Of a stretch of DNA of 64,000 nt, positions 46,753-55,481 are shown in pieces; the first letter of the stretch is position 1, and every line of letters begins with the position of its first letter. Under the pieces are notes generated by a model, which saw only the letters and a program-made list of their open reading frames with translations, was not told where the DNA came from and made no database searches. The stretch comes from UBA1479 sp963976055. Its GTDB lineage: Bacteria; Pseudomonadota; Alphaproteobacteria; Rhodospirillales; Casp-alpha2. Position numbers and translations under genes: made by a program. The DNA lies in contig CAXBJB010000001.1 of NCBI GenBank assembly GCA_963976055.1, positions 186,001-250,000 of the forward strand. Direction: 5' to 3'.

Positions 46753-48474
46753 CTATCCCTGTTTCTGGACCTTGGCCCAGGTATCGCGCAGCGTCATGGT
46801 GCGGTTGAACACGGGCGCCTCCGTCGTGCCGTCCCGGTCGGCGCAGAAATAGCCCAGGCGTTCGAATTGCAACGTCTTGCCGGCCGGCCAGTTCGCCAGC
46901 GACGGCTCCAGCATGGCGTCCTCGATAATTTCGAGGGATGTGGGGTTGAGGTCGTCCAGATAGTCGCGGCCGCCGGAACCGGGGGCTTCTTCCCGGAACA
47001 GATGGTCGTAGAGTCGGACCTGGGCCTTCACCGCATGGGCGGCCGACACCCAATGCAGGGTGCCCTTGACCTTGCGCCCGTCCGGCGCGTCGCCGCCCCG
47101 GGTCGCGGGATCGTAGGTCGCGCGGATCTCGATCACGTTGCCCTGGGCGTCCTTGACGACGTCCGTGCAGGTGATGAAATAGGCGTAGCGCAGGCGCACC
47201 TCGCGGCCGGGACCCAGGCGGAAGAACTTCTTGGGTGGGTCCTCCATGAAGTCGTCCTGCTCGATATAGATCTCGCGGGTGAACGGTACGGTATGGCCGC
47301 CGCCGTCCGGGTCTTCCGGGTTGTTGACGGCGTCCAGGTTGTCCATCTCGCCCTCGGGGAAGTTCTCGATCACCACCTTGAGCGGGCGCAGGACGGCCAT
47401 GCGGCGTTCCGCCGCCTTGTTCAGATGTTCGCGCACGCAATGTTCCAGCAGCGAGAATTCCACCTGGCTGTCCTGCTTGGTGATGCCCAGGCGGGACACG
47501 AAATCGCGGACGGTTTCCGGCGGGATGCCGCGCCGGCGCAGGCCGGTCAGCGTCGGCATGCGCGGATCGTCCCATCCCGATACGTGACCGTCGGCGACCA
47601 GCTGGGTCAGGCGCCGCTTGGACAGCACCGTATAGCCCAGGTTCAGGCGCGCGAACTCGTACTGCCTGGGGCGTGACGGCACCGGCAGGTGTTCGATCAG
47701 CCAGTCGTAGAGCGGGCGGTGGTCCTCGAACTCAAGCGTGCAGAGCGAATGGGTCACCTGTTCCAAGGCGTCCGACTGGCCGTGGGCGTAATCATAGGTC
47801 GGATAAATGCACCAGGTATCGCCCGTGCGCGGGTGCGGCTTCTTGACGATGCGGTAGATCACCGGATCGCGCATGTTCATGTTGCCGTGGCCCATGTCGA
47901 TCTTGGCGCGCAGCACCTTGGCGCCGTCGGCGAACTCACCCGCCCGCATGCGGCGGAACTGGTCCAGGCTGTCGGCCGTGGGCCGGTCGCGCCAGGGGCT
48001 CGGTTTGCCCGGCTGGGTCAGAGTGCCGCGGTATTCGCGGATTTCGTCGGCGGACAGTTCGTCCACATAGGCCAGGCCGTTTTCGATCAGGTGCTCGGCC
48101 CAAAGGTAAAGCTGTTCGAAATAATCCGAGGCATGGAACAGGTTGTCGCCCCAATCGAAACCCAGCCAACGCACGTCGGCCATGATGGCGTCGATGAATT
48201 CCTGTTCTTCCTTGGCCGGGTTGGTGTCGTCGAAGCGCAAATTACACACGCCGCCGAATTCCTGGGCGACGCCGAAGTTCAGGCAAATCGACTTGGCATG
48301 GCCGATGTGCAGGTAGCCGTTGGGTTCCGGCGGAAACCGCGTGACCACGCCCTGGGCCCGCCCCGCCGCCAGGTCGTCCCGGATGATATCACGGATGAAG
48401 TCGCGGGGGCCGTCCGCGTCCGATCCGGCGGAAGGGGCGCCGTCAACGGCCGCGGGGGGCGTGGGGTCGGTCAT
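46753..48474 (-). CDS. glnS: Glutaminyl-tRNA synthetase
   Basis: A 573-residue class I aminoacyl-tRNA synthetase that charges tRNA-Gln. The Rossmann catalytic domain has HIGHAKS (about residue 57) and VLSKRRL (KMSKS equivalent), with the glutamine pocket region TNPAKEEQEFIDAI and CIYPTYDYAHGQSDALEQVTHSLCTLEFEDHR. Two anticodon-binding beta-barrels follow. Many alphaproteobacteria instead use GatCAB with a non-discriminating GluRS, so a direct GlnRS is a lineage marker. The N-terminal about 25 residues are low complexity. Confidence 0.96.
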   Translation of the reverse strand: MTDPTPPAAVDGAPSAGSDADGPRDFIRDIIRDDLAAGRAQGVVTRFPPEPNGYLHIGHAKSICLNFGVAQEFGGVCNLRFDDTNPAKEEQEFIDAIMADVRWLGFDWGDNLFHASDYFEQLYLWAEHLIENGLAYVDELSADEIREYRGTLTQPGKPSPWRDRPTADSLDQFRRMRAGEFADGAKVLRAKIDMGHGNMNMRDPVIYRIVKKPHPRTGDTWCIYPTYDYAHGQSDALEQVTHSLCTLEFEDHRPLYDWLIEHLPVPSRPRQYEFARLNLGYTVLSKRRLTQLVADGHVSGWDDPRMPTLTGLRRRGIPPETVRDFVSRLGITKQDSQVEFSLLEHCVREHLNKAAERRMAVLRPLKVVIENFPEGEMDNLDAVNNPEDPDGGGHTVPFTREIYIEQDDFMEDPPKKFFRLGPGREVRLRYAYFITCTDVVKDAQGNVIEIRATYDPATRGGDAPDGRKVKGTLHWVSAAHAVKAQVRLYDHLFREEAPGSGGRDYLDDLNPTSLEIIEDAMLEPSLANWPAGKTLQFERLGYFCADRDGTTEAPVFNRTMTLRDTWAKVQKQG

Positions 48475-48561
48475 GGGTGGAAATGCTCCGGTTCAGAAAA
48501 ATGGGCAGCCCCGTGTTCTGCCAAAAAAACGCCGCCGCGCCAAGGAGTATGAGTCCTTGGC

Positions 48562-50841
48562 CTAAGCCCGGTCCGGGATGAAAAAGGAGACCTCGGTGCC
48601 CTTGCCGACCTCGCTGTCGATGGTCAACTCGCCCCCGTGCAGTTCGACCAAGGATCGTGCGATGGCCAGGCCCAGGCCGGTGCCGTCGGCCGTGGCATAG
48701 GCGCTCGACTGCCCCCGTTCGAAGGCGCGGGTGATGTTCTTCAGGTTTTCCTTGGGGATGCCCTTGCCCGTGTCGGCGACGCTGAAGCTGATCCGGTCGT
48801 CGGTCCGGCGGGCGGTCAGGACGATCCGCCCGTCTGGCGGCGTGAACTTCAGGGAATTCGACAGCAGATTCAGGATCACCTGTTTCAGGGCCCGTCGGTC
48901 AGCCTTGAGGGGCGGCATCTTGCCGTCCAGGTCCACGGTAACGCTTGCCCCCTTGGCGGTCCTGGCCGTCGCCGCCTTGACGCATTCGGCGAAGAAAGGG
49001 TCCAGGCGGATCGATTCGCGGCGGATCGCGCGCTGGCCGGCTTCGATGGTGGAAATGTCCAGCAGGTCGTTGACCAGATCCAGGAGATAGGCGCCGCTGT
49101 CGCGGATGTCCTTGGCGTATTCGACGTATTTGGGATGGCCGACGGGGCCCAGAAGCTGCTGTTTGATGATTTCGGCGAAACCCAGGACCGCGTTCAAGGG
49201 CGTGCGCAGGTCGTGGCTGACATTGGCGAGAAAGGCGGATTTCGCCCGGTTGGCCTCCTCGGCCAGTTCCAGGGCCTCCAGGCGTTCGGCTTCCGCCTTG
49301 ATGCGGGCACCGACGTCGCGGATGACGGCGATGAATCCGATGATATCGCCGTTCTGGGCGCGCAGGGATGAGGCCACGGTCTCGCCGGGAAAGACCTCGC
49401 CGTTCTTGTGTCTGTAGGGGATGATGCAGGGGTCCAGGATGGCGTCCCCTGCCGCGACAATGCGGGCGCAGCCGTCCCGTTGGTACACCTCGTCGTTTTC
49501 GTACAGGAATTCCGCCGTGCGGCCGATGACGTCATCGGTCTCGAAGCCGAACACCCGGGTGAACGCCGGATTACACATGCGGATGCGGCGGTCCGCGTCG
49601 ACCAGAACCATGGCGTCGGGCACGTCGCGGAACACGGTTTCCAGCAGGGTCTTTTGCGAATGCAGTTCCTCCGCCGTGCGGATCTGGTCGGTTGTGTCGC
49701 GGAAGCTGATGACGCGGCCGACGATGGCGTTGCCCAGGTATTGCGGGCGCGTATAGCGTTCGATGATCCGCCCATCCTTCAACTTCAGGGTGGAATGGAA
49801 TTCCTTGTCCGGTTCGGCGTAGATGCGTTCCACATCGGAAAAAAACACGTCGGGTTCTTCGGTGAGGCTGGCGATCCAGTCGCGCACCTTCCAGCCGTCC
49901 CGCGAGGCGAGCAGGTTGTCGGGCAGGGCGAACATCTCGACGAAACGCTGGTTGAATGCCTGAAGCCGACGGTCCAGAGCCGCGACCATGATGCCGTCGG
50001 CGGTCGCGTCCAGGGTTGCCTGGAGCAGCGAGACATTGGCCCTCAACGCCGTTTCGGCGGCGTTTTCACGAGTGACGTCGCGCCCGACGCCGCGATAGCC
50101 GAGGAACTGACCGCCCGACCCGAACACCGGCTTGCCGCTGATCGAGATGTGGCGCATGTCGGCGCCGGGGGGGCGGATGTCATAGCGGAAGTCCTGAAAC
50201 GGGCGATGCGCCGCCAGGTCGTCCAGGTGGTCTTGCCACTTCTTCGCGTCGATGTTCTCGGGCGTAACGTCGGTGCGCCGCTTGCCGAGGATGGAGGCCA
50301 TGTCGAACCCCAACATCTCGCGGTTGCGGTCCGAGAAGTAGGAAAACCGCAGGTCCGCATCCATTTCCCAGAACCAGTCCGAGGCGATCTCGGCGATGTC
50401 GCGGAACCGTTGTTCGCTATGGCGGAGCGCTTCCGCCGCCTCGTGACGGTCGGTCACGTCGGTGGTGACGGCGATCATGCCGCCGTCGGGCAGGGGCGAG
50501 CGGCGGATTTCGACGATCCGTCCGGTGCCCAGTCGGATTTCGGAATTGGACCGCTTGCCCTGGCGGACCAGGTCCAGCATGTTTTCGGTGATCTCGTCCG
50601 GGGCGCCCGGGCCGTAGTCCCCGCGCCGGGCGAGGAAGCGGAACACATCGGCCATGGGCATGCCGATCTGGATGAAGCCCTCGGGAAATTCGTAGATATC
50701 GTAAAGGATGCGGTTTCCGGCGCGGACCATCAGGTCGGCGCCAATGACGATCACCCCCTGGTCCAGATGGTCCAGACCGGAGAGCAGGGCCATATCGGGT
50801 GCATCCATGGGACGCGCCGGTTTTTTATCCCTTCCCATCAT
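48562..50841 (-). CDS. Multi-PAS hybrid-type sensor histidine kinase
   Basis: A 759-residue cytoplasmic-looking histidine kinase. There are four PAS domains (about residues 20-125, 140-265, 270-390, 395-515), HisKA with H-box FLANVSHDLRTPLNAVLGFAE (about residue 545) and HATPase with N box ILNLLSNSLKFTPP, G1 VADTGKGIP and G2 DGTGLGLAIARSL. There are no transmembrane segments and no receiver domain, so the response regulator lies elsewhere. PAS stacks suggest redox, light or small-ligand sensing; no haem- or flavin-binding residue could be singled out. Confidence 0.93.
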   Translation of the reverse strand: MMGRDKKPARPMDAPDMALLSGLDHLDQGVIVIGADLMVRAGNRILYDIYEFPEGFIQIGMPMADVFRFLARRGDYGPGAPDEITENMLDLVRQGKRSNSEIRLGTGRIVEIRRSPLPDGGMIAVTTDVTDRHEAAEALRHSEQRFRDIAEIASDWFWEMDADLRFSYFSDRNREMLGFDMASILGKRRTDVTPENIDAKKWQDHLDDLAAHRPFQDFRYDIRPPGADMRHISISGKPVFGSGGQFLGYRGVGRDVTRENAAETALRANVSLLQATLDATADGIMVAALDRRLQAFNQRFVEMFALPDNLLASRDGWKVRDWIASLTEEPDVFFSDVERIYAEPDKEFHSTLKLKDGRIIERYTRPQYLGNAIVGRVISFRDTTDQIRTAEELHSQKTLLETVFRDVPDAMVLVDADRRIRMCNPAFTRVFGFETDDVIGRTAEFLYENDEVYQRDGCARIVAAGDAILDPCIIPYRHKNGEVFPGETVASSLRAQNGDIIGFIAVIRDVGARIKAEAERLEALELAEEANRAKSAFLANVSHDLRTPLNAVLGFAEIIKQQLLGPVGHPKYVEYAKDIRDSGAYLLDLVNDLLDISTIEAGQRAIRRESIRLDPFFAECVKAATARTAKGASVTVDLDGKMPPLKADRRALKQVILNLLSNSLKFTPPDGRIVLTARRTDDRISFSVADTGKGIPKENLKNITRAFERGQSSAYATADGTGLGLAIARSLVELHGGELTIDSEVGKGTEVSFFIPDRA

Positions 50842-50982
50842 CCGAATTCTTCTCCGTCCGGAATTGTGTAACAGTACTACGCCAGCGGTGGGAAATCATC
50901 TAAGCCATCGGTAGTATAGCGGCGACATCGCGTCGCCGCGAAGATGAACCGACGCTGCTTAACGGGCGCAAAGGAAATCCGC

Positions 50983-51378
50983 GTGACCAGGGCTGCCAGG
51001 AACGCCGTGCTGATCGTTCTCGGCTGGGGCTTCGTCGCTCTGGGCGTGGTCGGCATCGTCCTTCCGGTGTTGCCGACGACGCCGTTCATGCTGATCGCGC
51101 TATGGTGTTTCGCGCGGTCCAGCAAACGGTTCCACGACTGGCTTTACCATCACCGCCTGTTCGGCCCGCCGCTGCGGAAATGGGACCGCTATGGGGTCAT
51201 TCCGGTCTCGGCCAAGGTTTTCGCCTGCTCGGCGATGTCGGCGAGCCTTGTCTACATCGTCTTTTTCCGTGATCTGCCGGGATACCTGGTCGCCCTCACC
51301 GCCGTCGTCATGGCCTACGGCGCCTGGTTCATCCTGACCAAACCGTCGTATGTGCCGACGGATGGGGACGCGGCCTAG
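50983..51378 (+). CDS. YbaN-family inner-membrane protein (DUF454)
   Basis: A protein of 131 residues with three hydrophobic segments and the family signature LGWGFVALGVVGIVLPVLPTTPFMLIALWCFARSS, followed by HDWLYHHRLFGPPLRKWDRYGVI. The GTG at 50983 follows AAGGAA; an ATG at 50944 would add 13 residues (MNRRCLTGAKEIR) without a comparable ribosome site. Function of the family is unknown. The next minus-strand gene ends 7 bp later. Confidence 0.82.
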   Translation: MTRAARNAVLIVLGWGFVALGVVGIVLPVLPTTPFMLIALWCFARSSKRFHDWLYHHRLFGPPLRKWDRYGVIPVSAKVFACSAMSASLVYIVFFRDLPGYLVALTAVVMAYGAWFILTKPSYVPTDGDAA

Positions 51379-51385
51379 CTCCGGC

Positions 51386-52162
51386 TCAGGCCGCGGGATC
51401 GACGATGGTCGGGATCGGACCTTCGGCGCGGCTGTGGACGAACTGATCGACGTAGGGGTTGCCGCTGTCCCGCATATCGGCCGTGGGGCCATGCCAGATG
51501 ATATGGCCGTCATAGATCATGGCGGCGCGCTGGGCCGTGCGGGCTGCCCCCCGCATGTCCGAGTTGACGGAAATCACCGTCGCCCCGGTCTTGTCCCTGA
51601 CCTCCAGGATCAGGTCGTTGATGATGTTGGACATGATGGGGTCGAGGCCCGCCGTGGGCTCGTCCAGCAGCAACACGTCCGGGTCCGCCGCCATGGCTCG
51701 CGCGATGCCCACGCGCTTCTGCATGCCGCCGGACAATTCGGACGGAAACAAATCCGCCTCGCCCGGCGCCAGGCCGACCAGGCCCAGCTTGTCGATGGCG
51801 CGGTCGCGGGCCTCAGGGCGGGTCATGCCGTCCTGCTGCAACAGGCGGAATGCGACGTTTTCCCAGACCGGCAGGCTGTCGAACAGGCCCGATTTCTGGA
51901 ACAGCATGCCGAACCGGCCGTACAGCGCGCGCTTTTCGCCAGTGTCGAGGGCGGTCACGTCCGTGCCGTCGATGGTGATGTGCCCGCCGTCCGGGGCATG
52001 GACGCCGATCAGGGTTTTCAGCAACACCGTCTTGCCCGTGCCCGACGGCCCGATGACGACCAGCGACCCGCCCGCCGGCACGTCCAGGTCGATGCCCCGC
52101 AGCACCTTATTGGCGCCGAAGCTTTTGCTGACGTTTTCCAGTTTGATGGCCGGACCGGCCAT
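51386..52162 (-). CDS. MlaF-like ABC transporter ATP-binding protein
   Basis: A 258-residue ABC ATPase of the Mla/Ttg2 phospholipid or solvent-tolerance group: Walker A GPSGTGKT, Q-loop FQKSGLFDSLPVWENV, signature LSGGMQKRVGIARAMA, Walker B VLLLDEPTAGLDP. FQKSGLFDSL is characteristic of MlaF, which energises retrograde lipid transport between outer and inner membrane. The permease and MCE genes (mlaE, mlaD) are not adjacent, so the rest of the system must be elsewhere. Start at ATG 52162 behind GAGGAAC. Confidence 0.87.
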   Translation of the reverse strand: MAGPAIKLENVSKSFGANKVLRGIDLDVPAGGSLVVIGPSGTGKTVLLKTLIGVHAPDGGHITIDGTDVTALDTGEKRALYGRFGMLFQKSGLFDSLPVWENVAFRLLQQDGMTRPEARDRAIDKLGLVGLAPGEADLFPSELSGGMQKRVGIARAMAADPDVLLLDEPTAGLDPIMSNIINDLILEVRDKTGATVISVNSDMRGAARTAQRAAMIYDGHIIWHGPTADMRDSGNPYVDQFVHSRAEGPIPTIVDPAA

Positions 52163-52226
52163 GGCGTGTTCCTCTTCCCTGTGGAAGCGCGATACTATCA
52201 ACCCCGAACCTGGACTGGAAACCGAA

Positions 52227-52565
52227 ATGGTCAGCGACCGCATCTCATCCGACGTCTGGATCATGGCCCATGTGCGCCGCTGCAACGCCGACGGCGTGCC
52301 GGCCATGGTGGTGCGTCGGGGCGACGACCGGGCGGGGACGCTGATCCTGAAACTGAACCGCCTCGACGGGACCTGCCGGCTGCTGACCCAGGCCACGGAC
52401 ATGGAGGGCAAACTCGGCTGGCTCGAAGCCTTCAAGGGCGAGACCGTGCCCGAGGCCGAAGCCGATGACTACATCCAGCGCGCGATCAAACGCGACCCGG
52501 ATTTATGGGTCGTCGAGATCGAACATAGGGACGCCTGGCATCCGTTCGAGGGAAAGATGCTGTGA
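52227..52565 (+). CDS. DUF1491 family protein
   Basis: A 112-residue protein matching the alphaproteobacterial DUF1491 family: SDVWIMAHVRRCNADGVPAMVVRRGDDRAGTL, then ILKLNRLDGTCRLLTQA and a C-terminal DPDLWVVEIEHRDAW. No catalytic motif is evident; function unknown. ATG 52227 is the only good start, since the frame upstream belongs to the antisense of the mlaF gene. Divergent from mlaF. Confidence 0.8.
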   Translation: MVSDRISSDVWIMAHVRRCNADGVPAMVVRRGDDRAGTLILKLNRLDGTCRLLTQATDMEGKLGWLEAFKGETVPEAEADDYIQRAIKRDPDLWVVEIEHRDAWHPFEGKML

Positions 52566-52620
52566 GCGGGACGGGAGCGTCCGCTGGTGTCCGGACGGGG
52601 CCTGACGCCGGCCGCCCCGA

Positions 52621-53961
52621 CTAGGAGGCGCGGCGCTTCGTTCGGACCTTGCTCGCGGCCTTGATCGCATCGGCCAGGATGGAAAGCGCCCGGTCCAGTT
52701 CCCTTTTCGTCGTGGTCATGGGCGGCACCAGCCGGATCACGTTCAGCATGCCGCGCGTTCCGCGGCTTTGATAGATTAAGCCTTTGTCGAGACAGTACTC
52801 GAAGACTTTCATCTGGGCGGCGTCGGCCGGGACTTTGGTTTCGCGGTCTTCAACCAACTCAATGCCCAGCAGCACGCCCCGGCCGCGAACGTCGCCGATG
52901 ATCTCGTACTCTTTTGCGAGTTCCGTGAACGCGCCTTTCACCCGTTTTTCGATCTCACGGGCGCGGCCCGGCAGGTCTTCATCGACGACGATATCGATGC
53001 TCTCTTCGCCGGCGGCGCACAGCAGCGGGTCGGTGGCGTGGGAGCGTGTCGCGAAATAGCCGTTCTTGGCTGCCGCCGTTGCCACCTGCGTCGACGTGCA
53101 AACGGCGCTGATCGGCAGCCCACCGCCGAAATGCTTGGAAATGGTGATGATGTCTGGCATGACGCCTTCGTGTTCGTATCCGAACATCTTGCCGGTCTTG
53201 CCCAGGCAGGTCTGGCTTTCATCGAAGATGAGCAACATGCCGCGGCGCTCCAGCGCCTGCTTCAGCTTCTTGGAATAGCCCTCGGGCGGCACGATGACGC
53301 CGCCGGCGCTCAGGATCGGTTCGGCGATCATGGCGGCGGGCTTGCCCGTGAAGTTGGCGTCCGCCAGTTCCAGGCTGACATCCAGGCACTTGGCGGCACA
53401 TGTCTCGGGCTTCAGATCCAGGGGGCAGCGGTAGCAATAGGGGGCCAGAACCGCCGAGGTCGCCGGCGCCACAACCGCGTGTTTTCCGCGGCTCCAATTG
53501 AACGAAAGCGAGCGGGTCAGGTACGACGTCGAGCCGTGCAGCCCGGCATGAAAGCCGAGGACATCGAGCCCGCCCGTGGCCTTGCGGGCGAGGTCCACAC
53601 TGGCCTCGATGGAATCGCTGCCGGAAACCAGGAAAAGGGACCGCGTGAGTTGCTTGGGCAACAGTTTGCCGAGCCGCTCGTGCAGTCTCAGGCGCGGCAC
53701 GCTCAGCATGGTGTTCGACGCGTGCATCATGGTCTTGAGGGTTTCGTTGATCCGTTTGACCATGCGCGGATGCTGATGGCCGAGCGCCGCCCCCATCTGG
53801 CCGGACTGGAAATCCAGATACTCCTTGCCCTTCGTGTCGGTGACCGTGCGGCCCTTGGACTTGGCCAGCACAGGCCGGTCCTCCAAGCCTCCCATGTAGC
53901 TGCTGCCTTCGGCAGGAAACAGATGATTGGCGACGATACTCTTGATCTTGGACTTGTTCAT
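52621..53961 (-). CDS. Class III PLP aminotransferase (dialkylglycine decarboxylase-like)
   Basis: A 446-residue fold-type I, class III aminotransferase. VSGSDSIEASVDLARKATGG, IFDESQTCLGKTGKMFGYEHEGVMPDI and the PLP lysine in ITISKHFGGGLPIS are the family motifs. The middle CYRCPLDLKPETCAAKC segment resembles 2,2-dialkylglycine decarboxylase, so a decarboxylating transaminase is possible, but omega-amino or ornithine-type activity cannot be excluded. Start at ATG 53961 follows GGGAGG; the frame upstream is not coding-like. Confidence 0.87.
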   Translation of the reverse strand: MNKSKIKSIVANHLFPAEGSSYMGGLEDRPVLAKSKGRTVTDTKGKEYLDFQSGQMGAALGHQHPRMVKRINETLKTMMHASNTMLSVPRLRLHERLGKLLPKQLTRSLFLVSGSDSIEASVDLARKATGGLDVLGFHAGLHGSTSYLTRSLSFNWSRGKHAVVAPATSAVLAPYCYRCPLDLKPETCAAKCLDVSLELADANFTGKPAAMIAEPILSAGGVIVPPEGYSKKLKQALERRGMLLIFDESQTCLGKTGKMFGYEHEGVMPDIITISKHFGGGLPISAVCTSTQVATAAAKNGYFATRSHATDPLLCAAGEESIDIVVDEDLPGRAREIEKRVKGAFTELAKEYEIIGDVRGRGVLLGIELVEDRETKVPADAAQMKVFEYCLDKGLIYQSRGTRGMLNVIRLVPPMTTTKRELDRALSILADAIKAASKVRTKRRAS

Positions 53962-54145
53962 GGGGCCTCCCGAGCCTCGGCACAGTGCCGTATATGCGAA
54001 GATTAGACTGAATAAGGCCGTCTGCAGCGAAAATTCAGCATTGTGCCGCCCTCCGGCGGTCCGTCGATGAAACGAAGGCATTCCGGAAGGCGGCAGGTAA
54101 GAACTGATCGGCGGCATCTGCGGCGGGTCAAACGCGGATATATGA

Positions 54146-54179
54146 AAACCGCCGCACCAGTTTCCCGATGCGGCGGTTT
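54146..54179. terminator. Hairpin terminator after the enolase-superfamily gene
   Basis: AAACCGCCGCA pairs with TGCGGCGGTTT around a 12-nt loop; on the minus strand it is followed by TTTTCATA. It ends the cox/dehydratase unit. Confidence 0.75.
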
Positions 54180-54217
54180 GTCGTTCAGCGGGTCGGTGGG
54201 CGGCTTGCGCCGCTTGC

Positions 54218-55396
54218 CTATTGATCGACGATGAAGCCGTCCGCATGGGGGCGCATGCGCACCTTGCGCGGGAAGGGCGGGAAGTTGTCCGCCGCCCCGG
54301 GGGCGAGCTTCACGCCCAGGCCCGGCGCGGTCGGGATGTCGACGAAGCCGTCCTTGAACGTCGGCACGTTGGTCACCACGCCCTTGTCGGCCAGTTCCGT
54401 TCCCGGCTCGTTCGACGTGCCCTTGTCCTCGAACCCCACGCCGACCGTCGGATATTCCTGAATGGCGAAGTTGGGGATGGCGGCGTCCAGCTGCAGTTCC
54501 GCGAACAGGCAAACAGGCGACAGCGGATTGTGGGGAATGACCTGCACGTCGTGGGCCTCGGCCAGGGCGGCGATCTTGCGCGCCCCGGTGATGCCGCCGC
54601 ACAGACAGGCGGAAATGCGCACGTAGTCGACACCTTCACGCGTCAACAGGGCCTGGAAATCATAGATCGAATTGAAGCGCTCGCCGGTCGCCAGCGGAAT
54701 GCTGATGCGGTCCTTGACCCGCGCCATGGCGTCGTGACTGTCGGGGCGGATGGGGTCTTCGTAGAACATGGGGCGCAGGGGCGCCAGTTCCTGGGCGAAC
54801 ACCACGGCCTCGGCCGGGGTCAGGCGGCGGTGGATTTCGATGCACAGGTCCAGGTCCGGGCCGCAGGCCTCGCGCACGGCGGCGACCACGGCGACGGCGT
54901 CGTCGATCTTGCGTGCGTGGCTTTTGTAATAGGGCTTGTCGCGGTCTTCATCGAGGAACGGGTTGAAATGGCCGATCGCGGTGAAGCCCAGTTCCTGCAT
55001 CTTCTTGCAGTTGGCGACCATCTCGTCCTTGGTTTCCGCCTTCACATGGCCGTAGACGCGGGCCTTGGTGCGGGTCGGCCCGCCCAAAAGCGCATGGATC
55101 GGCTGGCCCAATGCCTGGCCCTTGATGTCCCAAAGCGCGATGTCGATGGCCGAAATCGCGCCGCAGATCGCCGCCCCCCGGAAATGGCTGAACCGATGCA
55201 TGACGTTCCAATGGTGTTCGATCGGCCCCGGGTCCTTGCCGATCAGGTAGTCGGCGAATTTCTCGACCGCCGTCTGGGCGGCTTCCAACTGGCCCCAACT
55301 GCCGCATTCTCCCAGGCCGGTGATCCCGGCGTCGGTTTCGATTTCCACGAACAGGTACTTGCTGATCAGCTTGGGCGTGATTTTCGTGATCTTCAT
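54218..55396 (-). CDS. Enolase-superfamily sugar-acid dehydratase (mandelate racemase-like)
   Basis: A 392-residue member of the mandelate racemase/ManD/galactonate dehydratase subgroup. The N-terminal capping domain covers about 1-115. The barrel carries metal ligands in the expected strand ends: DLDLCIEIHRR, PMFYEDPIRPD and LATGERFNSIYDF, and a general-base histidine in VQVIPHNPLSPVCL. This arrangement (E-I-H and H-N-P) is that of acid-sugar dehydratases. It removes water from an aldonate or uronate; the specific sugar is unknown. It follows coxL by 85 bp in the same direction and may be part of that operon. Confidence 0.87.
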   Translation of the reverse strand: MKITKITPKLISKYLFVEIETDAGITGLGECGSWGQLEAAQTAVEKFADYLIGKDPGPIEHHWNVMHRFSHFRGAAICGAISAIDIALWDIKGQALGQPIHALLGGPTRTKARVYGHVKAETKDEMVANCKKMQELGFTAIGHFNPFLDEDRDKPYYKSHARKIDDAVAVVAAVREACGPDLDLCIEIHRRLTPAEAVVFAQELAPLRPMFYEDPIRPDSHDAMARVKDRISIPLATGERFNSIYDFQALLTREGVDYVRISACLCGGITGARKIAALAEAHDVQVIPHNPLSPVCLFAELQLDAAIPNFAIQEYPTVGVGFEDKGTSNEPGTELADKGVVTNVPTFKDGFVDIPTAPGLGVKLAPGAADNFPPFPRKVRMRPHADGFIVDQ

Positions 55397-55481
55397 GGTC
55401 GGACTTTCAACAACTGAGATGGGTCACAGATGAAGCGGGCCGCCCCTGGGGGCGGCCCGGAAATGTGTTCTGGCAAACGGG

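Noticed and set aside
49408..50871. A 487-codon plus-strand frame over the histidine kinase
   Set aside because: Antisense to a complete kinase with H, N, G1 and G2 boxes.
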